Counted from the first letter of the stretch, positions 1 to 8,682 are shown. The stretch: 64,000 bases of DNA from Brevibacterium permense (GCF_025506275.1 NZ_QYCP01000076.1:1-64000), one strand, 5' to 3'. Numbers and translations are program-made. The notes: a model not told the origin generated them from the letters alone.

Positions 1-1
1 G

Positions 2-1084
2 TATTCATCGGCCGCCTCGGCGACGATGACGGCCCCGGGCTCTACCGCGTCCGCTGATGATCGGTCCCCCGCCGCCGCAGCAGAATCGGCCGTCCCCGAC
101 GATCAGTCCGATGACGGCGTCGAGGACACATCCGACCGTCGCTACGCTGACGAGGAAGCAGCCGCCTCGAGCACCGGTCCGCAGTGGATCTCGGGCACCG
201 CGAGTGCCACCGTTCCCGTCACCCACGGCGGCCGCACGTACAAAGTCAAGCAGGGCGACACCCTCTACGGTGTGGCCAGCAAACACGGCGTCTCAGTGCC
301 CGCGTTGGCCGAACTTAACCGCATCTCGCCGCGTCAGAACCTCCACCGGGGGCAGGTCCTGTCCCTGCCGGAGAAGAACGATCTGCCCGATGATGATCCC
401 TCGCATGTCGTTGCCCCGGGTGACACCCTGCAGGGGATCGCGGCGCGGCACGGAATCTCGCCGGCGATCCTGCGGCAGGCCAACGCCATGGGCGATGATT
501 CGTTCATCACGGTCGGCGAACTCCTCCTGCTGCGTCCGTCGAAGGCCCGCCCGCGTCGCACCCCGGCAGAACCGCCGAGCGACGTCCCCCGCGTCGCCGC
601 CAGCGCGCAGGTCGAGGGCATCCGCCCCTCGGTGCTCCACGCGGCGCGACTGAACAAATACACTCTGCTGCACCGCCGCCATCCGGCCCCGGCTCAGGCG
701 AAGCTGCTCGTCGCCTCGCTGGCTGTCGAACTCGGCGCCGATTCCGCCCTCATGCAGGCCGTCGCCGCCGCGGAATCCGGATTCCAGCACACGACTGTCT
801 CGGCCGGCAACGCGATCGGGATCATGCAGATCACTCCCCGATCCGGTCGCTGGGCGTCCGATATCGTCGGTCGCGGACTCGACCTGCTCGACATCGAAGA
901 CAATATCGTCGCCGGCACCGTCATCCTCGGCTGGCTCATCGAAACCGCCGAATCGGAGAACGAAGCCATCGCCGGCTACTACCAGGACCTGCGCTCGGTT
1001 CGCGCCGACGGACTGCTGCCGGAGACGAAGGCCTTCGTCCGCGCCGTCCAGCTGCAGCGTGCGCGTTTGGAGGAGGCCCTGTGA
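2..1084 (+). CDS. LysM-domain lytic transglycosylase (5' partial)
   Basis: Peptidoglycan-binding and peptidoglycan-cleaving protein expected outside the membrane. Counting from the first ATG in the window (position 26), residues about 69-117 and 126-170 are two LysM repeats (each with a GDT core) and residues about 215-335 form an SLT/GH23-type domain with the catalytic-type glutamate at about 250 in AAAESGF and a GIMQIT segment. The frame is open to the window edge and the ATG at 26 has no ribosome binding site, so the true start and any signal peptide or anchor lie outside the window. The stop overlaps the next gene by 4 bp (GTGA), so it is translationally coupled to the kinase. Family call is secure; the exact bond cleaved is inferred. 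Confidence 0.85.
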   Translation, partial: YSSAASATMTAPGSTASADDRSPAAAAESAVPDDQSDDGVEDTSDRRYADEEAAASSTGPQWISGTASATVPVTHGGRTYKVKQGDTLYGVASKHGVSVPALAELNRISPRQNLHRGQVLSLPEKNDLPDDDPSHVVAPGDTLQGIAARHGISPAILRQANAMGDDSFITVGELLLLRPSKARPRRTPAEPPSDVPRVAASAQVEGIRPSVLHAARLNKYTLLHRRHPAPAQAKLLVASLAVELGADSALMQAVAAAESGFQHTTVSAGNAIGIMQITPRSGRWASDIVGRGLDLLDIEDNIVAGTVILGWLIETAESENEAIAGYYQDLRSVRADGLLPETKAFVRAVQLQRARLEEAL

Positions 1085-3321
1085 CCGCCCGCCGAGATCC
1101 GCTCATCGGCACGGTGCTCAATGACCGCTACCGCATCGATGCCAAGATCGCCCGCGGCGGCATGGCCATGGTCTACCGCGGCACCGACCTGCGACTCGAC
1201 CGTGAGATCGCGATCAAGGTCATGCACGAGCACCTCATCTCCGATGACACCTTCGTCGAACGCTTCCGCCGGGAGGCCATCAACGCCGGGCGGCTCACCC
1301 ACCCGAACCTCGTGGCCATCCACGATCAGGCGCGCGACGGCGACATCGTCTACCTCGTCATGGAATACCTGCCGTCGGTGACGCTGCGACGCGAGCTCAA
1401 GCACCGCGGCACGTTCACCCCCAGACAGGCGATCGTCGTCCTCGATGCGATCCTCGCCGCGCTCGAGGCCGTGCACTCGACCGGGATCATCCATCGCGAT
1501 CTCAAACCCGACAATGTGCTGCTGGGCACCGACGGTCAGGTCAAGCTCGCCGACTTCGGTCTGGCCCGAGCCGTGACCACGGCAACGACGACCAAGACCC
1601 TCATCGGCACGGTCGGCTATGTTGCTCCCGAACTCGTCACCCGAGCCGGAGCAGATTCCCGCACCGATCTGTACACGGTCGGCATCATGTTCTACGAGAT
1701 GCTCACCGGTGCTCAGCCGTATACCGACGACGTACCGATCCAGGTCGCGTACCGTCACGTCCACGACACGGTTCCGCCGCCGTCGGACATCGTCACCCGC
1801 CTGAGTCCGCGTCTGGACGCGCTCGTGCTGTGGGCGACGTCGAAGGACCCCGAGGACCGACCTGCCGATGCCGCCGAATTCCGCTTAGCCTTGGCGGAAG
1901 CGCGTGCGGAGATGTCCGAGGCCGAGCTCGACCTCGGAGATCCGCAGATCGCCACCGGTGAGCACTCCCCCGTGCTCACCGCGAGCATCGACCTCGGCGA
2001 AGAGGTGCCGAAGGAGAAGCGCTCCCGCACCGACGAGATCCCGTATCTCGAAGGCGAAGAGGACGGCACCGAGGCGGACACCGGTGCGGCTGATTCCGAC
2101 GATGCCGATGACGACGAGTCCTCCGCCGAGGCGGCTGCCGCGGAAGCTTCCCACCACGATGCCGACGGGGTCGACGGTACCGAATCGGACGACTCTGATC
2201 CTGACGATGACGCCGATCGTGACGATGACGACCACACGGACGGTGCTGCCGGCGCGGCCGCCGTCGCTGCGGCAGGAGTCGGAGTAGCCGGCGCCGCAGT
2301 TGCCGGTGCCGGTGCCGCCTCCGATTCCCCCGACGCAGACACGACAGGAGCCAAAGCGGCAGGTGTTGCCGACGACCCTGCAGACTCGGACGATTCCGGT
2401 GATCGAGAGGACGCCGACGACGAACCGGAGTCGAAGGAATCGGATTCCGAACGCAACGATAAGGCTGCGGTGGTCGTCGGCTCCGCGGCCGCCTCGGCGG
2501 GGGCATCTCCCGTCCGACGTCGCCGACGTCGTGTCCTCACGGGACTCGTCGCCGTGGTCGCCGTCCTCGCTCTGGTCGCCTGGTTCGTGGTGGCGAACCT
2601 GCCTACACCGAAATCCATCGTTCCCGGTGAGTTGGCGGGCAAGCCCGTCGAGGAAGTCACATCGCAGCTGGAGGACAACGATCTCAAGGCCGAGCCCAAA
2701 GAGGTCTTCGACGACAAGGTTCCCGCCGGGACTGTCATCGGCACCGAACCCGTCAGTGGTGCGGAGCTGGCCCCCGACTCTTCGGTCACGGTCGTCGTGT
2801 CCAAGGGTGAGGAGAAGTTCGCGGTTCCGAAGCTCGAGGGCACGAGCCGCGACGAAGCAGAGGCCGCGCTGAAGAAGGTCAACCTCGAGGTCGGCAAGGT
2901 CGAGGAGAAGTACAGCGACACTGTCGCCAAGGACTCCGTCATCTCGGCATCGCAGAAAGCCGGAACCAAGCTGTCGAAGGGCGAGAAGATCAATCTCGTC
3001 GTGTCCAAGGGCGTCGCGCCGATCCCGGTTCCCAACGTTGAGGGGCTGACCTTCGACGCCGCCTATGCGACCCTGGCCAAACGCGGATTCCGCGTCGGCA
3101 AGGACGAAGTGTTCTCCGACGACGTCCCCAAGGGCAAGGTCGTCTCGCAGTTCCCGAAGAGCACCGAGGCGAAGCCCGCGAACTCGCTCATCATCGTCCG
3201 CGTGTCCAAGGGCGAGGAGAAGAAGGAAGACTCCGACTCGAAGGATGACAAGAAGGACGAGAAGGACAGCTCGAAGGACAAGAAGCCTGACGACGATAAG
3301 AAAGACGACAAAGACAAATAG
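1081..3321 (+). CDS. PASTA-domain serine/threonine protein kinase
   Basis: Membrane Ser/Thr kinase of 746 residues that senses muropeptides or lipid II in homologues. Seen: Gly-rich loop ARGGMAMVY, catalytic Lys46, HRDLKPDN with Asp140, and DFG at 158-160. These are followed by a long Asp/Ala/Ser-rich juxtamembrane region (about 310-480), an RRRR stop-transfer motif, one membrane helix at about 486-508, three PASTA repeats (about 511-715) and a Lys/Asp tail. Start is GTG in a GTGA overlap with the transglycosylase. Position next to a class II DAHP synthase matches the pknL-aroG neighbourhood of other actinobacteria, while the PASTA repeats resemble PknB. An FHA protein, a typical substrate type, lies 2 kb away. 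The exact orthologue (PknB or PknL) is not settled. Confidence 0.92.
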   Translation: MTARRDPLIGTVLNDRYRIDAKIARGGMAMVYRGTDLRLDREIAIKVMHEHLISDDTFVERFRREAINAGRLTHPNLVAIHDQARDGDIVYLVMEYLPSVTLRRELKHRGTFTPRQAIVVLDAILAALEAVHSTGIIHRDLKPDNVLLGTDGQVKLADFGLARAVTTATTTKTLIGTVGYVAPELVTRAGADSRTDLYTVGIMFYEMLTGAQPYTDDVPIQVAYRHVHDTVPPPSDIVTRLSPRLDALVLWATSKDPEDRPADAAEFRLALAEARAEMSEAELDLGDPQIATGEHSPVLTASIDLGEEVPKEKRSRTDEIPYLEGEEDGTEADTGAADSDDADDDESSAEAAAAEASHHDADGVDGTESDDSDPDDDADRDDDDHTDGAAGAAAVAAAGVGVAGAAVAGAGAASDSPDADTTGAKAAGVADDPADSDDSGDREDADDEPESKESDSERNDKAAVVVGSAAASAGASPVRRRRRRVLTGLVAVVAVLALVAWFVVANLPTPKSIVPGELAGKPVEEVTSQLEDNDLKAEPKEVFDDKVPAGTVIGTEPVSGAELAPDSSVTVVVSKGEEKFAVPKLEGTSRDEAEAALKKVNLEVGKVEEKYSDTVAKDSVISASQKAGTKLSKGEKINLVVSKGVAPIPVPNVEGLTFDAAYATLAKRGFRVGKDEVFSDDVPKGKVVSQFPKSTEAKPANSLIIVRVSKGEEKKEDSDSKDDKKDEKDSSKDKKPDDDKKDDKDK

Positions 3322-3380
3322 GACTCGTCGGTCAGGCACGACGGTCGGTCAGACGAAGATGATTCCCGTCGGTCAGACGA

Positions 3381-3425
3381 CAAAGCCGGGGGCTCCGCAG
3401 AGATTCTGCGGAGCCCCCGGCTTTG
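3381..3425. terminator. Bidirectional hairpin terminator
   Basis: A perfect 21-bp stem (3381-3401 with 3405-3425) closes a 3-nt loop. The stem begins CAAAGCC and ends GGCTTTG, so it gives A- and T-rich ends in both directions. It lies between the convergent kinase and DAHP synthase genes and should stop transcription from both sides. Short GTCGGTCAG repeats (near 3327, 3343 and 3368) precede it and have no evident role. Confidence 0.9.
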
Positions 3426-3438
3426 TCAGTGCTGGCGG

Positions 3439-4833
3439 TTACTGCCGACGGGTGAGGTACTCGGCGACCTGGAACGCCATCTCCAGCGACTGATCGTGGT
3501 TGAGGCGCGGGTCGACGAGGGTTTCGTAGCGGCGACGCAGGCCTTCGTCGTCGATCTCGGTGGCCCCGCCCATGATCTCGGTGACGTCATCGCCGGTGAG
3601 TTCGATGTGCAGTCCACCGGGGATCGTGCCCGCATCGCGGTGCGCGTTGAAGAATCCTTCGACCTCGGCCATGACGTCTTCGAAGCGGCGGGTCTTGTAC
3701 CCGGTGTTCGAGGTGATCGTGTTGCCGTGCATCGGGTCGCAGACCCAGGTCACATGCGGCAGACGGTCGCCGATTCCCGACAGCAGAGCCGGCAGCGACT
3801 CACCGATCTGACCGGCACCCATGCGGGTGACGAAGGTCAGGCGGCCGGGCTCGGCGTCCGGGTCGAGTTTCTCGGCCAGGGCCAGGGCGTCATCAGCCGT
3901 GGCAGTGGGTCCGAGCTTGACGCCGATGGGGTTGCGCACCTTGGACAGGAAGTCGACATGGGCGCCGTCGATCTCGCGGGTGCGTTCGCCTATCCACAGG
4001 AAGTGCCCGGACACGTCGTAGGCTTCACCGGTGCGTGAGTCGATGCGAGTCAGTGCACGTTCGTATTCGAGCAGCAGCGCCTCGTGGGCGGCGTAGAACT
4101 CGGTGGTCTTGAGCGCATCGAAGTCGGCTCCGCAGGCATCCATGAAGCGGATGGCACGGTCGATCTCGGCAGCGGTCTGCTCGTAGCGCTGGTAGCCGGG
4201 GTTCGATGCGAGGAATCCGCGGTTCCAGTCGTGGACGAATCGCAGATCGGCGAAGCCGCCCTGGGTGAACGCACGGATGAGGTTCAGCGTGGAAGCGGAG
4301 ATGTGGTACGCCTTGAGCAGACGTTCCGGATCGTGTCGGCGGGATTCCTCGGTGAACTCGTAGCCGTTGACGATGTCGCCGCGGAACGACGGCAGAGTTA
4401 CTCCGTCACGGGTCTCCACATCGGCCGAACGCGGCTTCGCGAACTGACCGGCCATGCGGCCGATCTTCACCACGGGCATCGATCCGCCGTAGGTCAGCAC
4501 GGCCGCCATCTGCAGAACCGTCTGCACACGAGCCCGGATCTTGTCCGCCTGGGCTCCGTCGAAGGATTCGGCGCAGTCGCCGCCCGCCAGGACGAAGGCT
4601 TCTCCGCGCGAGGCGGCGGCGATCCGCTGCTTGAGCACATCGGCTTCACCGGCGAAGACCAGCGGAGGAGAGTTGCGCAGATCGGTGAGCACCTCGTCGA
4701 GCGCGGCACTGTCGAGATACGTCGGCTGTTGCTTCGGATCCATCTCTCGCCAGTCGTCGAGACCGCGGAGATTATCGTGGCCGGCAGCGGCGATTTCTCT
4801 GTTGGACAGGACCGGATCGGTGTGGAGACTCAA
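3439..4833 (-). CDS. aroG: Class II 3-deoxy-7-phosphoheptulonate (DAHP) synthase
   Basis: Condenses phosphoenolpyruvate with erythrose 4-phosphate, the first step of aromatic amino acid synthesis. Seen: GGDCAESF, the AKPRSA phosphate-binding segment and WVCDPMHGNT, all typical of the plant/actinobacterial class II family. The longest frame opens at 4959, but that extension overlaps the upstream nuclease gene by 116 bp and is not DAHP-synthase-like. I chose TTG at 4833, which gives 464 residues (normal for the family), follows GAAAGCG, and starts 10 bp after the upstream stop. Last gene of the leftward gcvH-FHA-nuclease-aroG series. A tyrA gene lies elsewhere in the window (46876-48054). Confidence 0.93.
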   Translation of the reverse strand: MSLHTDPVLSNREIAAAGHDNLRGLDDWREMDPKQQPTYLDSAALDEVLTDLRNSPPLVFAGEADVLKQRIAAASRGEAFVLAGGDCAESFDGAQADKIRARVQTVLQMAAVLTYGGSMPVVKIGRMAGQFAKPRSADVETRDGVTLPSFRGDIVNGYEFTEESRRHDPERLLKAYHISASTLNLIRAFTQGGFADLRFVHDWNRGFLASNPGYQRYEQTAAEIDRAIRFMDACGADFDALKTTEFYAAHEALLLEYERALTRIDSRTGEAYDVSGHFLWIGERTREIDGAHVDFLSKVRNPIGVKLGPTATADDALALAEKLDPDAEPGRLTFVTRMGAGQIGESLPALLSGIGDRLPHVTWVCDPMHGNTITSNTGYKTRRFEDVMAEVEGFFNAHRDAGTIPGGLHIELTGDDVTEIMGGATEIDDEGLRRRYETLVDPRLNHDQSLEMAFQVAEYLTRRQ

Positions 4834-4843
4834 TGTTTCGCTT

Positions 4844-5329
4844 TCATGGGTTTTCGGGGCCGGTCTCGAAGTCCTCGGCCGAGACATTGTCGAGGAAGTC
4901 TCTGAACTGTGCGACTTCCTCTTCATCGGCCTCGGGAGCTTCGATTCCGGACTCTTCAAGCAATTGTGTTTCGACGAACACGGGGCAGTCGGCTGTCAGC
5001 GCCAGAGTCACCGCGTCCGAAGGACGCGCGGAGATCGACTTCCCGTCATTCGTATGCAGCTCGGCCAGGAAGATCTGACCGTCCTTGCCGGTGATCGTCA
5101 CGTCCTGCAGCTCGGCCCCGTACTTTTCGAGGACGTCGAGCAGCAGAGCATGCGACATGGGGCGCGGCGGGGTCAGTCCCCGCTGCGCGATCGAGAGCGC
5201 ATTGGCCTCGATCGCACCGACCCAGATCGGCAGGTAGTAAGCAGGTTCGCTGGCCTTGAGCAGCAGAATCGGTTGATTGGCGGGCATTTCGATGCGGACG
5301 CCGACAACCTCGACTTCGACTTTTGACAT
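4844..5329 (-). CDS. Bifunctional nuclease (BFN/DUF151) family protein
   Basis: A 161-residue protein of the DUF151/BFN family, beginning MSKVEVEVVGV and containing the conserved segments LPIWVGAIEANAL and ARPSDAVTLAL. Some family members have reported RNase/DNase activity, but in actinobacteria the role is not established. The start at 5329 has a GGGGG ribosome binding site. It sits 10 bp downstream of the FHA gene in the order gcvH-FHA-BFN, the same set as Rv1826-Rv1827-Rv1829 of Mycobacterium tuberculosis, except that the MerR-type gene (Rv1828, FtsR) usually found between FHA and BFN is absent here. The C-terminal 30 residues are acidic. Confidence 0.88.
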   Translation of the reverse strand: MSKVEVEVVGVRIEMPANQPILLLKASEPAYYLPIWVGAIEANALSIAQRGLTPPRPMSHALLLDVLEKYGAELQDVTITGKDGQIFLAELHTNDGKSISARPSDAVTLALTADCPVFVETQLLEESGIEAPEADEEEVAQFRDFLDNVSAEDFETGPENP

Positions 5330-5339
5330 TATCCCCCGG

Positions 5340-6515
5340 TCAGGAGCGCGGACGCTGCTGGAAGATCATTCGGAACTTGCCGATCTGCACATCGGCTCCG
5401 TTCTGCAGTTCGATGGAGTCGATGAGCTGACGGCCCACATAGGTGCCGTTGAGCGAACCCGTGTCGCGCAGAGTGAACCCGCTGGGAGTGCGGATGAACT
5501 CGGCATGCTTACGCGAGACCGTGACGTCATCGAGGAAGATATCGGCGTTCGGGCTGCGACCCACCGTAACCACGTCAGTGTCGAGCAGGATCTGAGAACC
5601 GGAGTCCGGTCCGGAGACGACGACGAGCAGAGCATCAGCGTCCTGCAGACCTTCGAGGTCGGGCACCGGGTGGATCTCGCCGGTGTGCGGATCCAGGATT
5701 CCCTGGAACTGCTGGCTGCCCGAATCGTTCATCGGGTCCTGTCCGCCGTTCGTCGGAGCGCCCTGTGGCTGGCCAGACTGGGGCTGGCCGGACTGCGGCT
5801 GACCATACTGGCCGGGGCCGGGCTGGCCGCCCTGCTGCTGGTTCGGATCGATCTGGCCGTACTGGCCGGCCCCGTTCGAACCGTACTGCTGCTGGCCAAC
5901 CTGCTGCGGATGGTTACCGTACTGCTGCTGGCCTTGGCTGCCCTGAGGCTGCGCAAACTGACCGGCACCATTGGAGCCGTATTGCGGCTGCCCCTGGCTG
6001 TCCTGCGGCTGGCCGTAGTTCTGCGGCGGATACTGATTCTGCTGAGGCTGATACTGCGGCTGCCCCTGGCTGCCCTGACCCTGTCCGGCATACGGCTGAT
6101 TCGCCGGCTGCGACGCACCATAGTTCTGTCCGCCCTGCGGGGTGCCGCCGAACTGCTGACCGTTGCCGTACTGTCGGCCACCCTGGGGCGTGCCACCGTA
6201 GTTCTGTGCTCCCTGGGGCGTTCCGCCGAACTGCTGGCCATTGCCATAGCTCTGACCGCCCTGCGGCGTGCCCCCGTGATTCTGGTCGTTGCCGTACTGC
6301 GGTGCCTGCGGGGCGCCGTCGGCAGGCTGCTGACCGTAGGGAGGGGTGTTCCCCTGACCGTTCTGGTCGACCTGAGGGTTCATCCGAGTCGCCGACTCGT
6401 CAGCGCCATTGCCGTTTCCGGCCCCGAACGGGAACTTCTTCGACTGTGGGACCTGTCCGTTGTCATACCAGGGCTGCGAGGGGGACGGACGATTCTGATC
6501 GTGGTTCTGCGACAT
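5340..6515 (-). CDS. FHA-domain protein with Gln/Gly-rich repeat N-terminus (GarA/OdhI-like position)
   Basis: 391 residues. The C-terminal 75 residues are a phosphothreonine-binding FHA domain (VGRSPNAD, SRKHAEF, SLNGTYV). Residues about 45-270 are a low-complexity tract of GGTPQGGQ, YGNGQQ and QPQ-type repeats. Synteny beside gcvH suggests the GarA/OdhI group, which inhibits 2-oxoglutarate dehydrogenase when unphosphorylated. However, the N-terminal ETTS-type kinase target of GarA/OdhI is not visible and the protein is about 2.5 times as long, so function may differ. Start ATG shares one base with the gcvH stop (TAATG). A PASTA kinase encoded at 1081-3321 is a natural candidate partner. Family secure, role inferred. 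Confidence 0.85.
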   Translation of the reverse strand: MSQNHDQNRPSPSQPWYDNGQVPQSKKFPFGAGNGNGADESATRMNPQVDQNGQGNTPPYGQQPADGAPQAPQYGNDQNHGGTPQGGQSYGNGQQFGGTPQGAQNYGGTPQGGRQYGNGQQFGGTPQGGQNYGASQPANQPYAGQGQGSQGQPQYQPQQNQYPPQNYGQPQDSQGQPQYGSNGAGQFAQPQGSQGQQQYGNHPQQVGQQQYGSNGAGQYGQIDPNQQQGGQPGPGQYGQPQSGQPQSGQPQGAPTNGGQDPMNDSGSQQFQGILDPHTGEIHPVPDLEGLQDADALLVVVSGPDSGSQILLDTDVVTVGRSPNADIFLDDVTVSRKHAEFIRTPSGFTLRDTGSLNGTYVGRQLIDSIELQNGADVQIGKFRMIFQQRPRS

Positions 6516-6919
6516 TACGCCTCCTCGGTCTGAATGAGCTCTTTGTACGCTTCGCTGTCCATCAGCGATTCGAGCTGTGCGGGGTCACTGAGTTCGACGA
6601 GATACATCCACCCGTCTTCGAAGGGAGACGAGTTCACGGTCTCCGGTGAATCGTCGAGTGAGTCGTTGACCTCTGTGACGGTCCCTGACACAGGTGCGAT
6701 CAGGTCGGAGACACTCTTCGTGCTCTCGACTTCGCCGCAGGACTCCCCTGCGGCGACCGAATCCCCGGCTTCAGGCAGGTCGACATAGACGACGTCACCC
6801 AGCTGCTCCTGGGCGAAATCAGTGATACCCACACGGACTACTGCATTGTCTTCCGTGGTCGCAACCCACTCGTGGTCGCGCGAGTACCGCAAAGACACTG
6901 GATAATCCAGATCTGCCAT
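6515..6919 (-). CDS. gcvH: Glycine cleavage system H protein
   Basis: Lipoyl-carrying shuttle of the glycine cleavage complex, about 134 residues. Seen: YSRDHEWV near the N-terminus and the lipoylation segment GEVESTKSVSDL with the modified lysine. A longer frame opens at 6949, but ATG 6919 has an AGAGGAG ribosome binding site 5 bases upstream and gives the normal family length. It is the first gene of the leftward gcvH-FHA-BFN-aroG set. The other glycine cleavage genes (gcvP, gcvT) are not in the window, so the H protein is made apart from its partners, as in mycobacteria. Confidence 0.95.
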   Translation of the reverse strand: MADLDYPVSLRYSRDHEWVATTEDNAVVRVGITDFAQEQLGDVVYVDLPEAGDSVAAGESCGEVESTKSVSDLIAPVSGTVTEVNDSLDDSPETVNSSPFEDGWMYLVELSDPAQLESLMDSEAYKELIQTEEA

Positions 6920-7088
6920 GTCGACTCCTCTAGTTTGTCGGTGTACCAAGCATAGCCGCCTGGGCCACTTTCATAACAATCACGAAACGGAAATGTTACT
7001 GAGTCACCCTGTCAGGTATCTGCAAGCCCCACTTCTTCGGTATCTACCTGGGATGATACCTGTTTTTCGAAGGTCACGGAACGCGGTT

Positions 7089-7116
7089 TTGGCAGTTGGC
7101 CTCCGATCGGTATAAG
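7089..7116 (+). promoter_or_regulatory. Likely sigma-70-type promoter of tRNA-Pro
   Basis: TTGGCA at 7089-7094 and TATAAG at 7111-7116 are separated by 16 bases and lie 33 bases upstream of the tRNA 5' end. No other gene on this strand could use it until the tRNA. The 230-bp gap 6920-7149 otherwise holds only the leader of gcvH on the other strand. Confidence 0.6.
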
Positions 7117-7149
7117 CTAGTTCTCGTTGCCCACGAGGGAGTACGGTAA

Positions 7150-7226
7150 CGGGCTATGGCGCAGCTTGGTAGCGCGCTTCACTGGGGGTGAAGAGGTCGT
7201 GGGTTCAAATCCCGCTAGCCCGACCA
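7150..7226 (+). tRNA. tRNA-Pro (anticodon GGG), CCA encoded
   Basis: Acceptor stem CGGGCTA (7150-7156) pairs with TAGCCCG (7216-7222), followed by A and encoded CCA (7224-7226). The D arm holds GCGC/GCGC. The anticodon stem CTTCA/TGAAG closes a 7-base loop with anticodon GGG at 7184-7186, and the T arm contains GGTTCAAAT. The gene is complete and has its own upstream promoter. Its 3' 50 bases double as the left attachment site of the integrated element, so insertion left the tRNA intact. Confidence 0.97.
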
Positions 7227-7227
7227 C
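7177..7227 (+). repeat. attL, 51-bp direct repeat inside tRNA-Pro
   Basis: The 51 bases from the anticodon stem through CCA plus one base are identical to 18851-18901. Identity stops sharply on both sides (G versus T before, A versus T after). This is the expected footprint of tyrosine integrase insertion into the 3' half of a tRNA gene. Confidence 0.95.
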
Positions 7228-7262
7228 ATCAACCGCTCAACTTGCTTGAATTTAAGCGGAAG

Positions 7263-7297
7263 AATGCCCCGTCACACTTACTATGTGGCGGGGCATT
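7263..7297. terminator. Hairpin terminator between tRNA-Pro and integrase
   Basis: AATGCCCCGTCACA (7263-7276) pairs with 7284-7297 with a single G-T wobble, around a 7-base loop, and ends ...GGGGCATTT. It lies just inside the element and can end both the tRNA transcript and the leftward integrase transcript. Confidence 0.75.
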
Positions 7298-7304
7298 TCG
7301 TTTA

Positions 7305-7325
7305 CCTCTCACAGGGCCTCTCACA
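7305..7325 (+). repeat. Paired CCTCTCACA repeats (left), possible integrase arm sites
   Basis: CCTCTCACA occurs at 7305-7313 and 7317-7325, 12 bases apart, about 80 bases inside attL. The same 9-mer is paired at the right end (18730 and 18741). Paired short repeats at both element ends are typical of arm-type binding sites of tyrosine integrases; binding is inferred. Confidence 0.5.
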
Positions 7326-7338
7326 AACCGCGAGAGCG

Positions 7339-8682
7339 TCAGCTCGCTTTCCGACGGCGAGCGCCGAGCGTACTGCCCGCCTGCCCGACTCCATCTGACC
7401 CAGCATCCTTGAGGTAAGTGCCGATATGGACCTCGACGGTGTGCCCGAGAAACGCGGCGGCGTCGACGGGAGGCACCCCGAGGCGGTGCATGAGGAACGC
7501 GAGAGTGTGACGCACGCTGTGGAGGTGGATTACAGGCACCTTGGCCCGCTTGCAGAGTGCACGGAAGTGATCCGAGTAGAGTTCGGGCCGGATCGGGTGC
7601 CCTAGCTCATCGACCACGAGATAGCCCGTGTCGGCGTAGGCCGCTCCCGCCTCCATCTTCTCTCGACTCTGCCGAGTCTTGAGCTTCCGCAACAGAGCAA
7701 GCGTGCCCGGCTCGACCTCCTCGACCGGAACGGTGCGACGACGCTGAGGGCTTTTCGTCTCCCCCACGGCATCTCCGCTACCTTTGTCCGCGATCACGCG
7801 ACCTTGTCGAATCGCCACGGTGCCCGTGTCGAGGTCCACGTCGGACCACCTCAGTCCCATCACGTCGGCACGGGTGAGTCCGCACAAGGTGAGTCGCCAT
7901 GCCCCGGCGAGGCGCACAAGGTCGGCCTTGGCGCGGAACTTGTCGAGGTCGGCGCACATAGCCGCGCTCCCCCGGCCCGTCGTCTTCCAATGTTCCAGAT
8001 CGACACCGATAACCTGCCGAGCCGTCGGCATGTCTACGACACGAGCAACGTTGCGCGTAATGATGTCGTCACGGATCGCGTAGTCGAGCGCCTGGGCGAG
8101 ATGCTTGATCGCACCTCTAACTGTCGTCACAGCGTAGGGCTTGCCGTCCCGGCGGGCGATTTTCCCCGACAGGGCATCAGCCTTGAACTCGTCGACGTGC
8201 GACGGCCTGAGGTCACGGACGGGGATATCGCCGAGGGCGTCCGTAATCGGCTTGGCCCGATACAGGTAGTTCTCCGCCGTCGTCTTGCGGACGTTCGAGT
8301 GCGAGGCGACGAACTTCTCGACGAGCAACTTCACAGTGAGCGTCCGGGAATCCAACCCACCACGCTCAGACACTTCAGCGCGCACTTCAGCGACGAACTG
8401 GCGCGCCTCACTGAGACTGTCGAGAGTCTTGGTCGCTTGCTTGCGCTTGGCCGCGCCTCGGGGCGTGGCATCGACGACGACGCGGAAGCGAACGCCGCGT
8501 GCAGTCTCGACTCGACGGATCGGCTCATCCCACATCGGGCAATTGGGGCAGGTGTAGCCGACCACCTCATCGCCCTTGTGGATCGGCCCCCAGCCTTGTC
8601 GGCGGTTGCCTCGGGACTCTCCGCACGAGGGACACGTCTTGAGAGCGTCGGCGGGGACTGCTCTGCGGTTACCCGTGCTCAT
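7339..8682 (-). CDS. int: Tyrosine site-specific integrase with N-terminal zinc ribbon
   Basis: 447 residues. Catalytic set all present: Arg271, Lys310, His388/Arg391 (HSVR), His414 (FLGH) and nucleophile Tyr423. Residues about 115-215 look like the core-binding SAM-like domain. The N-terminus has an unusual CPSC...CPNC pair (Cys17, 20, 45, 48) that should bind zinc, perhaps in arm-site recognition. The start overlaps the upstream small ORF by 4 bp (ATGA). It lies next to attL and should integrate and, with the excisionase-like protein, excise the element. No truncation is seen, so the element may still be mobile. Confidence 0.95.
   Translation of the reverse strand: MSTGNRRAVPADALKTCPSCGESRGNRRQGWGPIHKGDEVVGYTCPNCPMWDEPIRRVETARGVRFRVVVDATPRGAAKRKQATKTLDSLSEARQFVAEVRAEVSERGGLDSRTLTVKLLVEKFVASHSNVRKTTAENYLYRAKPITDALGDIPVRDLRPSHVDEFKADALSGKIARRDGKPYAVTTVRGAIKHLAQALDYAIRDDIITRNVARVVDMPTARQVIGVDLEHWKTTGRGSAAMCADLDKFRAKADLVRLAGAWRLTLCGLTRADVMGLRWSDVDLDTGTVAIRQGRVIADKGSGDAVGETKSPQRRRTVPVEEVEPGTLALLRKLKTRQSREKMEAGAAYADTGYLVVDELGHPIRPELYSDHFRALCKRAKVPVIHLHSVRHTLAFLMHRLGVPPVDAAAFLGHTVEVHIGTYLKDAGSDGVGQAGSTLGARRRKAS

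Noticed and set aside
1885..3339. Long reverse-strand open frames across the kinase and across the synthetase
   Set aside because: High-GC third-position bias creates long antisense frames. They are repetitive, low complexity and lack ribosome binding sites or recognisable domains.
4834..4959. N-terminal extension of the DAHP synthase frame
   Set aside because: It overlaps the nuclease gene, has no similarity to the family, and TTG 4833 gives the normal length with a ribosome binding site.
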